A DNA stretch of 50,740 bases from Stenotrophomonas maltophilia (GCF_013464915.1 NZ_RAVT01000037.1:17442-68181), one strand, 5' to 3'; positions 27,263 to 35,683 are shown, numbered from the stretch's first letter. Translations and numbers: made by a program. Notes: generated by a model not told the origin, from the letters alone.

Positions 27263-27466
27263 TCATCGAGCCATGAGGTAATGGTAGATCAAGCCAGCAG
27301 CGCCGATCCCACTGAATGGCGCAACCCTTCCATACATATAGGCAGCCTCTCCAAGGTCGTGCAGGGTGCCGCTGATATGAGTGCCTTCGCTGGAACCAAC
27401 CTGGAAGTTGATTCCGCGCGTACCACCTGAAACTTCTGCAAGTTCAAAATGACTGAGATCACGCAT
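27263..27466 (-). CDS. Double-glycine leader peptide precursor (putative microcin)
   Basis: A 67-aa precursor. The leader MRDLSHFELAEVSGG matches the colicin V/RaxX-type consensus (L-S-x2-E-L-x2-V-x-G-G), placing cleavage after Gly15. The mature peptide would be 52 aa: a polar N-terminal part (TRGINFQVGSSEGTHISG) and a hydrophobic Gly/Ala/Tyr-rich C-terminal part (YMYGRVAPFSGIGAAGLIYH), with no cysteine. The start has GGAGG at correct spacing. The downstream CPBP protease, C39 exporter and adaptor on the same strand form a complete maturation and export set. A bacteriocin or microcin is most likely; a signalling peptide such as RaxX is possible, but no sulfotransferase gene is present. Confidence 0.85.
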   Translation of the reverse strand: MRDLSHFELAEVSGGTRGINFQVGSSEGTHISGTLHDLGEAAYMYGRVAPFSGIGAAGLIYHYLMAR

Positions 27467-27650
27467 AGAGCCTCCATTTCATAGTTGTCGGGACGTCCAT
27501 CCTTCCGAACCCGCGCTGGGCGTCGGGCTGGAGCCATGCCACAGCGACAGTCACTCGTTTCGTTGCGACGTTGCACTGAAGCAGGACTCCCATGGAAAAA
27601 CGGGGGAAGGCAGCATTTCCCCCAACCGCCCCGCTCATGACGTTCACAAT

Positions 27651-28040
27651 TCATTCACATCGCACCATAAGCAGCAGGGGCTGGCCTGCCTGTGCTCTGG
27701 AGCAACGCGCCTTCGGCCGGGTCGACAGCATTCTTTCGGGGCTCGTCCCGGGATGCGATGAGTTGTCCGATCCCACCATCGGAATTGTGGCCAGGAAGCC
27801 AGAAACTCCGCCCACAAGCATCACCCCAGCTGCTCGCAGTTGCGCCACTTCGTTGACACGTACGCCACCGTAGAGGCCCTGTATCGGCGCCCAGAAGCGA
27901 TGCGGTTGCCTCAATGCCCAGTGCGGGAAGCCCGCTTCGGTCGCCAGCCACAGTTCGTCATGCGTGAACGGAGGACCCGTCTCCAGCGCCGCCACTCCTG
28001 GCCGCTCCGTCGATAAGGCGATGCCTTCCATCAGGCCAAT
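27651..28040 (-). pseudogene. Tyrosine recombinase (integrase) relic
   Basis: A fragment of a phage-type integrase. The minus-strand translation contains FTHDELWLATEAGFP, then PHRFWAPIQGLYGGVRVNEVAQ. This is the conserved box I region of tyrosine recombinases (usual form FW-PL-GL-TGAR-NE-QL), with the catalytic Arg position present. After VAQLRAA...GFLAT the homology moves to another frame (GGIGQLIASRDEPRKNAVDP), matching the next family segment, so a frameshift lies near 27770. The rest of the catalytic domain (His-x-x-Arg and Tyr) is missing. It lies on the same strand as tRNA-Gly and just downstream of it, the usual position of an island integrase. Confidence 0.75.
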
Positions 28041-28320
28041 CTGCAGAAGCCGCAGCTTGCACAGGTGCGAGTGGGCCTGACGGGACCGAAGGCGACCTGG
28101 GGACCTGAGGCACGTAGCCAGCAACCGCAGCAGCCAACAGGTTCTTCCCCGTAGACTGCTCCATCAGTCACTTCAGCATCTCCACGCCCTGGAGCGTTTC
28201 CAGCTGATCACTCGCAACGTGCGTTCCGTCGCGCAGCTTCATGCCTTCAATGATCAAGTCCCTGCGCTACCAGTACATACCCGCCCGCAGGCAGGCTCAG
28301 GCAGAGGACGAACCAGGAAG
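28041..28320. other. Decayed sequence between integrase relic and att flank
   Basis: No intact gene is visible. Short minus-strand frames such as DLIIEGMKLRDGTHVASDQL (around 28170-28258) look like coding remnants but cannot be assigned. This is probably decayed island sequence, possibly including the N-terminal part of the integrase. Confidence 0.4.
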
Positions 28321-28469
28321 CGCAGGCCCAGCCGGGGCATTCATCGGTCGCCACGACCGAGATCTACGTGCGAAAAAAGAGGGGGGTCCAAGGCCACTCC
28401 GACGCGGTGAATCGCGGAGCAGTCTGGATATCGCGGAGCGCCTGAGACGGCGCAAACCGTTGGGAGACA
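28321..28469. repeat. Right att-flank repeat downstream of tRNA-Gly
   Basis: Aligns to 20891-20998 with one insertion of about 40 nt; it includes the identical 15-mer at 28426-28440. With the tRNA 3' end it forms the right-hand member of the direct repeat bracketing the island. Internally, ATCGCGGAGC occurs twice within 30 nt. Confidence 0.75.
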
Positions 28470-28543
28470 TGGAGCGGGCGATGGGAATCGAACCCACGTC
28501 AGTAGCTTGGGAAGCTACAGCTCTACCATTGAGCTACGCCCGC
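28470..28543 (-). tRNA. tRNA-Gly (CCC)
   Basis: Complete cloverleaf on the minus strand: acceptor GCGGGCG pairs with CGCCCGC, followed by discriminator T and encoded CCA. The D-arm is GCTC/GAGC. The anticodon stem GTAGC/GCTAC holds the loop TTCCCAA, so the anticodon is CCC. The T-loop is TTCGATT. Its 3' end is partly duplicated at 20999-21021. Confidence 0.96.
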
Positions 28544-28606
28544 GTTGCGGTGGAAAGTCTATGCGGAGGGACCGGTACAGCGCAATGGTGGCCACCGCAT
28601 CCGCGC

Positions 28607-28646
28607 GGGGTCAGAGCCCTTTCCTTGCGGAAAGGGATCCGACCCC
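28607..28646. repeat. GGGGTCAGA palindrome
   Basis: GGGGTCAGAGCCCTTTCC and its near-complement, between tRNA-Gly and the autotransporter gene. One of four copies of this family in the window. Confidence 0.8.
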
Positions 28647-28658
28647 GGCGGTTCCTGC

Positions 28659-30494
28659 TTAGAAGCTGCCGCTGAAGTTGGCGAACAGCGTTGCGTCCTG
28701 GGCACGCTTCTGCCCGGCCGAAGCGCTCACGCCGAAATTGCTCTGCAGCCCGAACAGTTCGGTGCGGGCGCCCAGCACGACAGTCGCGTAGTCCTTGTCG
28801 AACTTCAGGCCCGGCACACGGTAGCTGCCCAGCTCCGGCAGGGTCTGCAGCCACGCGCTGGCCTGCTTGGTGTCTTCGAACTCATGGTCGTAGGTCAGCT
28901 GCGCGTACGGCTTGAGGGTGCCGCCATCGAAGCGGGCCTGCCAGCCGATGCGGCCAACGGTCGAATCAACGTTCTGGCGGTCGTAACCCAGCGCGGTAGC
29001 CAGGGTGCCGGCCGCAGCGCTTTCGGTGTAACCATCGATCTTCACCTTCTGCCAGATCACCGAAGCGATCGGACCGTGGCGGAAGCCGCCTTCGGTGCCG
29101 AACTCGTAACCGGCATTCAGGGCGGCGGTCAGGTTGCTGCCGTCCGGCGAACCGCCGTGCTCGCGGGTGGCCGGGCCGAGCTGGACCTTGCGGTTCACGT
29201 CGTACGACAGCCAGGTGTAGCTGACCTGGCCGTTCACCCAGATGCGATCGCCGTACCAGCCGGCAAACAGACCGGCGGTGGTGTCCTTCTGGGTGAAGTC
29301 GCCACGGCTGTTGCCGAAGTCGGCGTTGAGGCGGCCGAAGCCGGCGAAGCCACCGAACACCATGCCGTCGCGCGCCCAATCGATGCCGAACAGGCCGGCC
29401 GGCGCCAGGCCGTCGTACAGATCCGCGTGGTCGTAGCGCTGCAGGTCACCGCGCACGCCACCCCACCAGGACAGGCCATCGGCCGGACGGCCGCCCAGGT
29501 GCATGCTGACCTGATCGGCACGCGAACGACCGATGGTCTGCGCCGAGTGGCTCAGTACCTGCTGCAGGCGCGGGGCTTCCAGCACCGAGACCGCGTACTG
29601 GCCCAGCAGCTGGTGGCCCGCCGTGGTCGGGTGCACGCCATCGGCGAACAGATAGGTGTTGGCCGCATCCGGGCTGACATAGCTGGTCGGATTGCAGCCG
29701 ATGATGCTCGCGGTGGAGTTGTTCGGATCGATCTTGCAGGCGGTGCTGGTGACGTTGGTGAAGCCGTACATCGCCGGGTTGGCTGCCACTTCGCCCAGCA
29801 CGGTGAAGGTATCGAGCGGGATGAACTCGATGCCGGCCTGCTTCAGGCCACCGTACAGGGCCTTGTTGTAGCCGGCCGACAGCGCGGTGGCGGTGGCCGC
29901 GTTCGGGCCGCGGAAGGCCGGGGTCAGGCCGACGTTCGGCAGGTTCGGCACCAGCACGTACTGTGCACCGGCCTGCTTCAGCGCACCCACCAGGGCGATC
30001 TGGTCGGTGACAGCCGCGCCGATGATGGCCTGCGCCTGCGCTGGCGCAGCGGCAGCAGCGAACAGGTCGTTGGCACCACCCCACACCGTATACAGGACAT
30101 TGCCGTCAGCCTTGCCGCCATTTGCGGCGAGGTAACGGGCGGCCTGCGACTTCAGCGACGGGATGGTCCCCATTGCGCTCGGCACGTCCACGCCAACGCG
30201 GGCGCCGCCGGCCGCATAGTTGTCACCGTTCTGGCCGTTGCCGTTGGCGCCGCCGTTGAGGCCGTAGTAATTGGCAACCTGCTGCGACCACACCCAGCCC
30301 GGGTTGGTGGTGAACTGGCCGGTGACCGGCTGCACGCCCGGATCGAGCAACGGGCGGAAATAGCCGGCATCGGTGAGGCTGTCACCGAAGAACACGGCCT
30401 TGGAATACGGGGACTCGCCTGCCATGGCCGGAAGCGCGGCCAGCGCGATCGCGGCCGCCATCAGGGAGCGGATCGGGTGTTTGCTGAGCTGCAT
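28659..30494 (-). CDS. estA: GDSL-family autotransporter esterase
   Basis: Outer-membrane-anchored lipase/esterase of 611 aa. A signal peptide (cut after AMA, residue 25) precedes a GDSL hydrolase passenger. Block I has the nucleophile Ser39 in FFGDSLTDAG, a block III-like WGGANDLF carries the oxyanion Asn, and DGVHPTTAGH carries the catalytic Asp/His. The C-terminal 280 or so residues form an autotransporter beta-barrel ending in a terminal Phe (FANFSGSF), as required for BAM-dependent insertion. It closely resembles EstA of Pseudomonas in architecture and length. The frame is open upstream, but the start is fixed by the signal peptide and TAGGA before ATG 30494. Confidence 0.92.
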   Translation of the reverse strand: MQLSKHPIRSLMAAAIALAALPAMAGESPYSKAVFFGDSLTDAGYFRPLLDPGVQPVTGQFTTNPGWVWSQQVANYYGLNGGANGNGQNGDNYAAGGARVGVDVPSAMGTIPSLKSQAARYLAANGGKADGNVLYTVWGGANDLFAAAAAPAQAQAIIGAAVTDQIALVGALKQAGAQYVLVPNLPNVGLTPAFRGPNAATATALSAGYNKALYGGLKQAGIEFIPLDTFTVLGEVAANPAMYGFTNVTSTACKIDPNNSTASIIGCNPTSYVSPDAANTYLFADGVHPTTAGHQLLGQYAVSVLEAPRLQQVLSHSAQTIGRSRADQVSMHLGGRPADGLSWWGGVRGDLQRYDHADLYDGLAPAGLFGIDWARDGMVFGGFAGFGRLNADFGNSRGDFTQKDTTAGLFAGWYGDRIWVNGQVSYTWLSYDVNRKVQLGPATREHGGSPDGSNLTAALNAGYEFGTEGGFRHGPIASVIWQKVKIDGYTESAAAGTLATALGYDRQNVDSTVGRIGWQARFDGGTLKPYAQLTYDHEFEDTKQASAWLQTLPELGSYRVPGLKFDKDYATVVLGARTELFGLQSNFGVSASAGQKRAQDATLFANFSGSF

Positions 30495-30701
30495 GTAGGA
30501 AACTCCTTTGGGGAAATCGTTGGGGACCCGGCGGACGTACGCCGGCGCACGGTGAATGGTTTCACTGCACCGCGTTTTGCTCACGCTGCGCCGCCGCATG
30601 GATTGTCGCCCGATCGCCGGGAAACCTGCTGTGCCGGAGCTGGCGCCCCGTTCAATTTGCAAGCGTTCCGATCCCGGCGGGCTATAGGCGACAATGCGCG
30701 G

Positions 30702-30902
30702 ATGAACATCCAGCTCAATGGCGAACCCCGCACCCTGCCCGCTTCGGCGACCCTCCACGACCTGCTGGAGGCCGAGCAGTTGCTGCAGCGCCGGGTGGCC
30801 GTGGAGGTCAACGGCGAGATCGTCAGCCGCAGCCGCCACGGCGAACATGTACTGGCCGAGGGTGATGTGGTCGAGATCGTGCACGCGCTGGGCGGGGGCT
30901 GA
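30702..30902 (+). CDS. thiS: Sulfur carrier protein ThiS
   Basis: Ubiquitin-like sulfur carrier for the thiazole half of thiamine. The 66 aa have the ThiS opening [20 protein letters not shown], the central [15 protein letters not shown] and a C-terminal di-glycine (ALGGG) that is adenylated and thiocarboxylated. A long upstream extension of the frame runs antisense to the autotransporter gene and is discarded. thiG follows after a 154-nt gap occupied by an inverted pair of SMAG repeats. The last residue is a third glycine, one more than the usual GG end. Confidence 0.93.
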   Translation: MNIQLNGEPRTLPASATLHDLLEAEQLLQRRVAVEVNGEIVSRSRHGEHVLAEGDVVEIVHALGGG

Positions 30903-30913
30903 GACCTGCCTTG

Positions 30914-30986
30914 GTAGTGCCGGCCGCTGGCCGGCAATCCGACGCCGTGAGGCACCCTGCATCTGCCGGCCAGCGGCCGGCACTAC
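30914..30986. repeat. Inverted pair of SMAG hairpins between thiS and thiG
   Basis: GTAGTGCCGGCC-type units head to head (30914-30937 rightward and 30964-30986 leftward). The pair can also fold as one long stem and lies inside the probable thiSG transcript, where it could modulate mRNA stability. Confidence 0.8.
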
Positions 30987-31056
30987 CCTCACCCTCCTGC
31001 GGACAGCACCACCATTGCGTGATCCCATCTTCAGGCGGATAGGCGATAATCCCGCC

Positions 31057-31851
31057 ATGAACGTTCATGTCTCCCCCGATTCGCTGGTGATCGCCGGCAA
31101 GACCTATGGCTCGCGGCTGCTGACCGGCACCGGCAAGTTCAAGGATCTGGAAGAAACCCGCCTGGCCACCGAGGCTGCAGGCGCCCAGATCGTTACCGTG
31201 GCGATCCGCCGCACCAACATCGGGCAGAACCCGGGCGAGCCGAACCTGCTCGACGTGCTGCCGCCGGAGCGCTACACGATCCTGCCCAACACCGCCGGCT
31301 GCTACACCGCCGAAGACGCGGTGCGCACCTGCCGGCTGGCCCGTGAGCTGCTGGACGGCCACAACCTGACCAAGCTGGAAGTGCTGGGCGACCAGAAGTC
31401 GCTGTACCCGGATGTGGTGCAGACCCTCAAGGCCGCCGAACAGCTGGTCAAGGACGGCTTCGAAGTGATGGTCTACACCTCCGACGACCCGATCCTGGCC
31501 AAACGCCTGGAAGAGATCGGCTGCGCTGCGGTGATGCCGCTGGCCGCGCCGATCGGTTCGGGCCTGGGCATCCAGAACAAGTACAACCTGCTGCAGATCA
31601 TCGAAGACGCCAAGGTGCCGATCATCGTCGACGCCGGCGTCGGTACCGCCTCCGATGCGGCGATCGCGATGGAGCTGGGCTGCGACGGCGTGCTGATGAA
31701 CACCGCCATTGCCGGTGCGCGCCACCCGGTGCTGATGGCCAGTGCCATGCGCAAGGCGGTCGAGGCCGGCCGCGAAGCCTTCCTGGCCGGGCGCATTCCG
31801 CGCAAGCGCTACGCCAGCGCCTCCTCCCCGGTGGATGGGCTGATCGGCTGA
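31057..31851 (+). CDS. thiG: Thiazole synthase ThiG
   Basis: TIM-barrel enzyme that forms the thiazole phosphate of thiamine from deoxyxylulose phosphate, dehydroglycine and ThiS thiocarboxylate. The 264 aa include [48 protein letters not shown], the Lys-containing LTKLEVLGD expected to form the Schiff base, and the phosphate-binding [15 protein letters not shown]. The start ATG 31057 is clear. Its stop codon shares one base with the trmB start, so the two are coupled. Confidence 0.96.
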   Translation: MNVHVSPDSLVIAGKTYGSRLLTGTGKFKDLEETRLATEAAGAQIVTVAIRRTNIGQNPGEPNLLDVLPPERYTILPNTAGCYTAEDAVRTCRLARELLDGHNLTKLEVLGDQKSLYPDVVQTLKAAEQLVKDGFEVMVYTSDDPILAKRLEEIGCAAVMPLAAPIGSGLGIQNKYNLLQIIEDAKVPIIVDAGVGTASDAAIAMELGCDGVLMNTAIAGARHPVLMASAMRKAVEAGREAFLAGRIPRKRYASASSPVDGLIG

Positions 31852-32585
31852 TGACCAATCCTTTCGACAGCGCCGGTTCCAAGGCCCCGCCCAAGCCCTT
31901 CACCGTGAGCGAGGGCCGCCGCGAGGTGCGCAGCTTCGTGTTGCGCCAGGGCCGTTTCACTCCCGCCCAGCAGCGCGCGTTCGACGAACGCTGGCCGCGC
32001 TTCGGCATCGACTACAACGGCCAGCCGCGCGACCTGGACGCCACCTTCGGCCGCCCGGCGCACAAGGTGCTGGAAATCGGCTTCGGCAACGGTGCCGCGC
32101 TGCGCTTCGCCGCCCAGCATGATCCGTCGCGCGATTACATCGGCATCGAGGTGCACGCCCCGGGCGTGGGCCGCCTGCTGAACGCGCTGGCCGAGGACAA
32201 CGCCGACCACGTGCGCCTGTACCACCACGATGCCGTGGAGGTGCTGCAGAACGAGATTGCCGACGGCGCGCTGGATGAAGTGCGCATCTACTTCCCGGAC
32301 CCGTGGCACAAGAAGCGCCACAACAAGCGCCGCCTGCTGCAGCCGGCGTTCGCCGAGCTGCTGGTGCGCAAGCTGCGCCCGGGTGGCCGCCTGCACTGCG
32401 CGACCGACTGGGAAGACTACGCCGAGCAGATGTGGGACGTGCTCGATGCCACCGCCGGCCTGGTCAACCGCGCCGGCCCGCGTGGCAGCGTGCCGCGACC
32501 GGACTGGCGCCCGCAGACCCACTTCGAGACCCGCGGCCAGAAGCTCGGCCATGGCGTCTGGGACCTGTTGTACGACCGCACCTGA
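31851..32585 (+). CDS. trmB: tRNA (guanine-N7-)-methyltransferase
   Basis: Makes m7G46 in the tRNA variable loop with S-adenosylmethionine. The 244 aa have the SAM-binding motif [14 protein letters not shown], the following [15 protein letters not shown] and the family signature [15 protein letters not shown]. The start ATG overlaps the thiG stop by one base. The N-terminal 35 residues are variable, as usual. It is co-transcribed with thiG, and the SLC13 transporter gene follows after 27 nt. Confidence 0.95.
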   Translation: MTNPFDSAGSKAPPKPFTVSEGRREVRSFVLRQGRFTPAQQRAFDERWPRFGIDYNGQPRDLDATFGRPAHKVLEIGFGNGAALRFAAQHDPSRDYIGIEVHAPGVGRLLNALAEDNADHVRLYHHDAVEVLQNEIADGALDEVRIYFPDPWHKKRHNKRRLLQPAFAELLVRKLRPGGRLHCATDWEDYAEQMWDVLDATAGLVNRAGPRGSVPRPDWRPQTHFETRGQKLGHGVWDLLYDRT

Positions 32586-32612
32586 CGATCGCCTGAGGAC
32601 ACCGCGCCCCAC

Positions 32613-34460
32613 ATGGATACCGCGCTGACGCTGACCAACGACATGAAGCTCGTGCTCGGGCTGGTCGGCTTCACGATGGCGATGTTCCTGTTCGAGCGCA
32701 TCCGCGCCGACGTGGTCGCGCTGGTGGTGCTGGTGGTGCTCGGTGTCACCGGGCTGATCGCGCCGGAGGAAATCTTCGGCGGCTTCTCCGGTAACGCGGT
32801 GATGAGCATCATCGCCACCACCATCCTCGGTGCGGGCCTGGACCGCACCGGGGCGCTGAACCGGCTGGCCGCGTGGTTGCTGCGGCGCGGCCATGGCGTC
32901 GAGCAGCGGCTGCTGATGATGACCACGGCCATTGCCGGCCTGAACTCCTCTTTCATGCAGAACCCGTCGGTGATGGCGCTGTACCTGCCGGTCGCCTCGC
33001 GACTGGCAGCGCGCACGGGCCTGACCCTGCAGCGCCTGCTGCTGCCGATCTCGGCGGCGATCGTGATGGGCGGCGCGCTGACCATGGTCGGCAACTCGCC
33101 GCTGATCCTGCTGAACGACCTGCTGGCCTCGGCCAACAACAACCTGCCCTCGGGCCTGGCCACCATCGAGCCGCTGCGCATGTTCGCGCCGCTGCCGATC
33201 GGCGTGGCCCTGCTGATCGCCTCGCTGCTGTACTTCCGCTACTACGGCGACCGCAAGCTGGTTGAAGAAGAAAGCCTGGTCAACGACGGCGTCACGCCGG
33301 CACGCACCGAGAGTTACTTCGCCAAGACCTACGGCATCGAAGGTGATGTGTTCGAGCTGGTGGTCAGTGCCGAAAGCCCGCTGGTCGGCATGACCCTGGG
33401 CGAGGCCGAGAACCTGCACGATGCGCCGCTGCTGCTTGCCCTGAAGACCGGCAACGACACCCGTCTGGCGCCGCCGGCGGAGATGCGCATCTGGGTCGGC
33501 AGCGTGCTCGGTGCGATGGGGCCGCGTGAGCAGATCAACGACTTCGCGCAGAACCAGTTCCTGCGCATGTCCTCGCGGCTGAAGCACCTGGGCGACCTGT
33601 TCAACCCCAGCCGCGCCGGTATTTCCGAGGCGGTGGTGCCTCCGACCTCGAACGTGATCGGCAAGAGCGCGGCCGATCTGCGCCTGCGCAAGGAGCGCGG
33701 CATCAGCCTGCTGGCGATCAACCGCGACAAGCAGGTGATCCGCGAGGACGTGCGCGATGTGCAGCTGCGTGCCGGCGACATGCTGGTCTTCCACAGCATC
33801 TGGACCGACCTGGCGCAGGCCGCGCGCAGCCGTGACTTCGTGGTGGTGACCGACTACCCGACCGGCGAGCAGCGCCCGCACAAGTTCAAGATCGCCATGG
33901 CGATCTTCGCGCTGACCATCCTGATCGCGCTGACCAGCAAGCTGCCGGTGGCGCTGACGCTGATGACCGGCGTGGCCGGCATGCTGCTGACCGGCGTGCT
34001 GCGCATGGACGAGGCGTATGCCTCGATCAACTGGAAGACGGTGTTCATGATGGCCGGGCTGATTCCACTCGGCTGGGCAATGGACTCCAGCGGCGCGGCG
34101 GCGTGGGTAGCCGGGCATACGATCGACAAGCTGCCGACCGGTATCCCGGTGTGGGTGCTGGAGGTGGCGCTGGCGCTGTTGACCACGGCGTTCTCGCTGG
34201 TGATCAGCCATGTGGGCGCGACCATCGTGATGGTGCCCATTGCGGTGAACCTGGCGCTGGCGGCGGGCGGCAACCCGACCGCATTCGCGCTGATCGTGGC
34301 GCTGTCGGCGTCCAACAACCTGATGACGGCCTCCAATCCGGTGATCTCGATGATCACCGGCCCGGCCAACTACACCCCGCGCGAGATGTGGCGGGTCGGC
34401 GGACCGCTGTCGCTGATCTATACCTGCGTGGTGGTGCTGATGATCAACCTGATGTTCTGA
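32613..34460 (+). CDS. SLC13/DASS-type transporter with central RCK_C domains
   Basis: Inner-membrane transporter of 615 aa. Two blocks of transmembrane helices (about 10-210 and 425-615) flank a cytoplasmic region of about 200 residues. That region contains two TrkA-C-like modules (YGIEGDVFELVVSAESPLVGMT and ISEAVVPPTSNVIGKSAADL). The repeated hairpin/selectivity motifs NSSFMQNPSVMALYLPV and SASNNLMTASNPVISM match the ion-transporter superfamily SNT/NPxV-like elements. The substrate (sulfate, dicarboxylate or other anion) cannot be determined. It is the last gene of a thiS-thiG-trmB cluster and is followed by a large repeat region. Confidence 0.88.
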   Translation: MDTALTLTNDMKLVLGLVGFTMAMFLFERIRADVVALVVLVVLGVTGLIAPEEIFGGFSGNAVMSIIATTILGAGLDRTGALNRLAAWLLRRGHGVEQRLLMMTTAIAGLNSSFMQNPSVMALYLPVASRLAARTGLTLQRLLLPISAAIVMGGALTMVGNSPLILLNDLLASANNNLPSGLATIEPLRMFAPLPIGVALLIASLLYFRYYGDRKLVEEESLVNDGVTPARTESYFAKTYGIEGDVFELVVSAESPLVGMTLGEAENLHDAPLLLALKTGNDTRLAPPAEMRIWVGSVLGAMGPREQINDFAQNQFLRMSSRLKHLGDLFNPSRAGISEAVVPPTSNVIGKSAADLRLRKERGISLLAINRDKQVIREDVRDVQLRAGDMLVFHSIWTDLAQAARSRDFVVVTDYPTGEQRPHKFKIAMAIFALTILIALTSKLPVALTLMTGVAGMLLTGVLRMDEAYASINWKTVFMMAGLIPLGWAMDSSGAAAWVAGHTIDKLPTGIPVWVLEVALALLTTAFSLVISHVGATIVMVPIAVNLALAAGGNPTAFALIVALSASNNLMTASNPVISMITGPANYTPREMWRVGGPLSLIYTCVVVLMINLMF

Positions 34461-34473
34461 GGGTGGGGTTTGT

Positions 34474-34680
34474 TGGCAGGGCTGCGCCCTGCACCCGCAG
34501 AGGCCGAAGCAACGGCAACGGCAAAAGCGTGCATTTCGTGGGATGGCGGGGTGGGTCCGGTTGCGGGGGACGCCGTAAACCCGTCCGTGGGGGCTTGGCC
34601 GCGGCATCCATGCCGCGGACACCCCCGCAACCGGCCCCACCCCGCCTTCGACAGATTTCTGCGATCTGCCAGAACGGCGT
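34474..34680. repeat. Large palindromic dispersed element, copy 1
   Basis: A roughly 205-nt element with arms GGCGGGGTGGGTCCGGTTGC... (34545-34569) and its complement (34622-34646; 25 nt, one mismatch). The loop contains a second perfect hairpin CCGCGGCATCCATGCCGCGG. A small GCAGGGCTGCGCCCTGC hairpin precedes the main stem and an imperfect CAGAT/ATCTG hairpin follows it. A second copy, with the same layout and scattered substitutions, is at 50526-50725. Confidence 0.85.
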
Positions 34681-34692
34681 CGTGCACCGCTC

Positions 34693-35267
34693 TGGTAGGT
34701 GTCGACCTTGGTCGACACGGTAGATCCACGCCATGCGTGGATGGATCTCTGGATGCCTGTTGATCCGGCGGCTGCGGACCGTTGGTCCGCGCGCGGCTGT
34801 TGGTAGGTGCCGACCTTGGTCGACACGGTAGATCCACGCCGTGCGTGGATGGATCTCTGGATGCCCGTTGATCCGGTGGCTGCGGACCGTTGGTCCGCGC
34901 GGCTGTTGGTAGGTGTCGACCTTGGTCGACACGGTAGATCCACGCCATGCGTGGATGGATCTCCGGATACCTGTTGATCCGGTGGCTGCGGACCGTTGGT
35001 CCGCGCGCGGCTGTTGGTAGGCGTCGACCTTGGTCGACACCGTAGATCCACGCCATGCGTGGATGGATCTCTGGATGCCTGTTGATCCGGTGGCTGCGGA
35101 CCGTTGGTCCGCGCGCGGCTGTTGGTAGGTGTCGACCTTGGTCGACATGGTAGATCCACGCCATGCGTGGATGGATCTCTGGTCGACACGGTAGATCCAC
35201 GCCGTGCGTGGATGGATCTCTGGATACCCATTGATCCTGTGGGTGCGAACCTTGGTTCGCACGCCGG
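34693..35267. repeat. Tandem array of ~108-bp composite REP units
   Basis: Four regular units begin near 34694, 34801, 34907 and 35016, and a fifth, truncated and partly duplicated, begins near 35124. Each unit has three hairpins: GTCGACCTTGGTCGAC, a SMAG GTAGATCCACGCCATGCGTG, and GCGGACCGTTGGTCCGC, joined by GGATCTCTGGATGCCTGTTG-like spacers. Unit lengths differ by a few bases and substitutions are mostly isolated. The last unit carries two SMAGs and a diverged hairpin (GCGAACCTTGGTTCGC). Confidence 0.9.
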
Positions 35268-35272
35268 TTGCC

Positions 35273-35608
35273 TCAGGCCAGGTAGACCTGCCCGTCGCGC
35301 ACGTCCACCGGCACCGCACGCAGGCGGTCGCCCTTGCACGGGCCGGCAATGCAGTCGCCGCTGTCCAGTGCGAACGAGGCGCCATGCGCGGCGCACACCA
35401 GGTGGCCCTCACGGCTCTTCAGGAACTGGCCCGGGGCCCAGTCCAGGCGGCGGCCGGCGTGCGGGCAGATGTTCAGGAACGCACGCACCTGCGCACCGTC
35501 GCGGTACAGCACCAGCGATTCGGCATCGCCATCAACCACCGCTTCGACCTCGGCAAACGCGCCATCGGCAATGGCATCAAGGGCGATCAGGGCAGCAGCG
35601 GCAGTCAT
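35273..35608 (-). CDS. Rieske [2Fe-2S] ferredoxin-like protein
   Basis: Small soluble Rieske protein of 111 aa. The cluster ligands are CPHAGRRLDWAPG and CAAHGASF (C-x-H ... C-x2-H, 18 residues between the pairs). It lacks a membrane anchor and a fused oxygenase, like the NirD/ferredoxin components that donate electrons to a partner enzyme; none is encoded nearby. The start is placed at the Met of MTAAAALIALDAI. A longer frame adds 12 residues without support. It is a single-gene unit, divergent from the small membrane protein gene. Confidence 0.88.
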   Translation of the reverse strand: MTAAAALIALDAIADGAFAEVEAVVDGDAESLVLYRDGAQVRAFLNICPHAGRRLDWAPGQFLKSREGHLVCAAHGASFALDSGDCIAGPCKGDRLRAVPVDVRDGQVYLA

Positions 35609-35683
35609 GGCGAAGGCTCGGACAGTAAACGCGCATTGTCGCACGCCCGCTCAGGTGACTGGCTGCAACATGAACACAAGTCA

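Noticed and set aside
24138-27466. The export operon considered as a true rax (RaxX sulfopeptide) locus
   Set aside because: No tyrosine sulfotransferase gene is present, and the mature peptide lacks an evident RaxX-like motif. Only the exporter type and leader are shared.
27459-27647. Small minus-strand frame with MSGAVGG near its N-terminus, considered as a second double-glycine peptide
   Set aside because: The leader would be too short, lacks the L-S-x2-E-L-x2-V pattern and has no ribosome-binding site.
34693-35267. Tandem repeats considered as a CRISPR array
   Set aside because: Units are about 108 bp of nearly identical sequence with hairpins and no unique spacers, and no cas genes are present.
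31809-35396. Very long open frame (over 1100 codons) on the minus strand
   Set aside because: It runs antisense to trmB, the transporter gene and the repeat array, has His/Gln/Arg-rich low-complexity translation and no motif. It is an artefact of high GC at third codon positions and of the tandem repeats.
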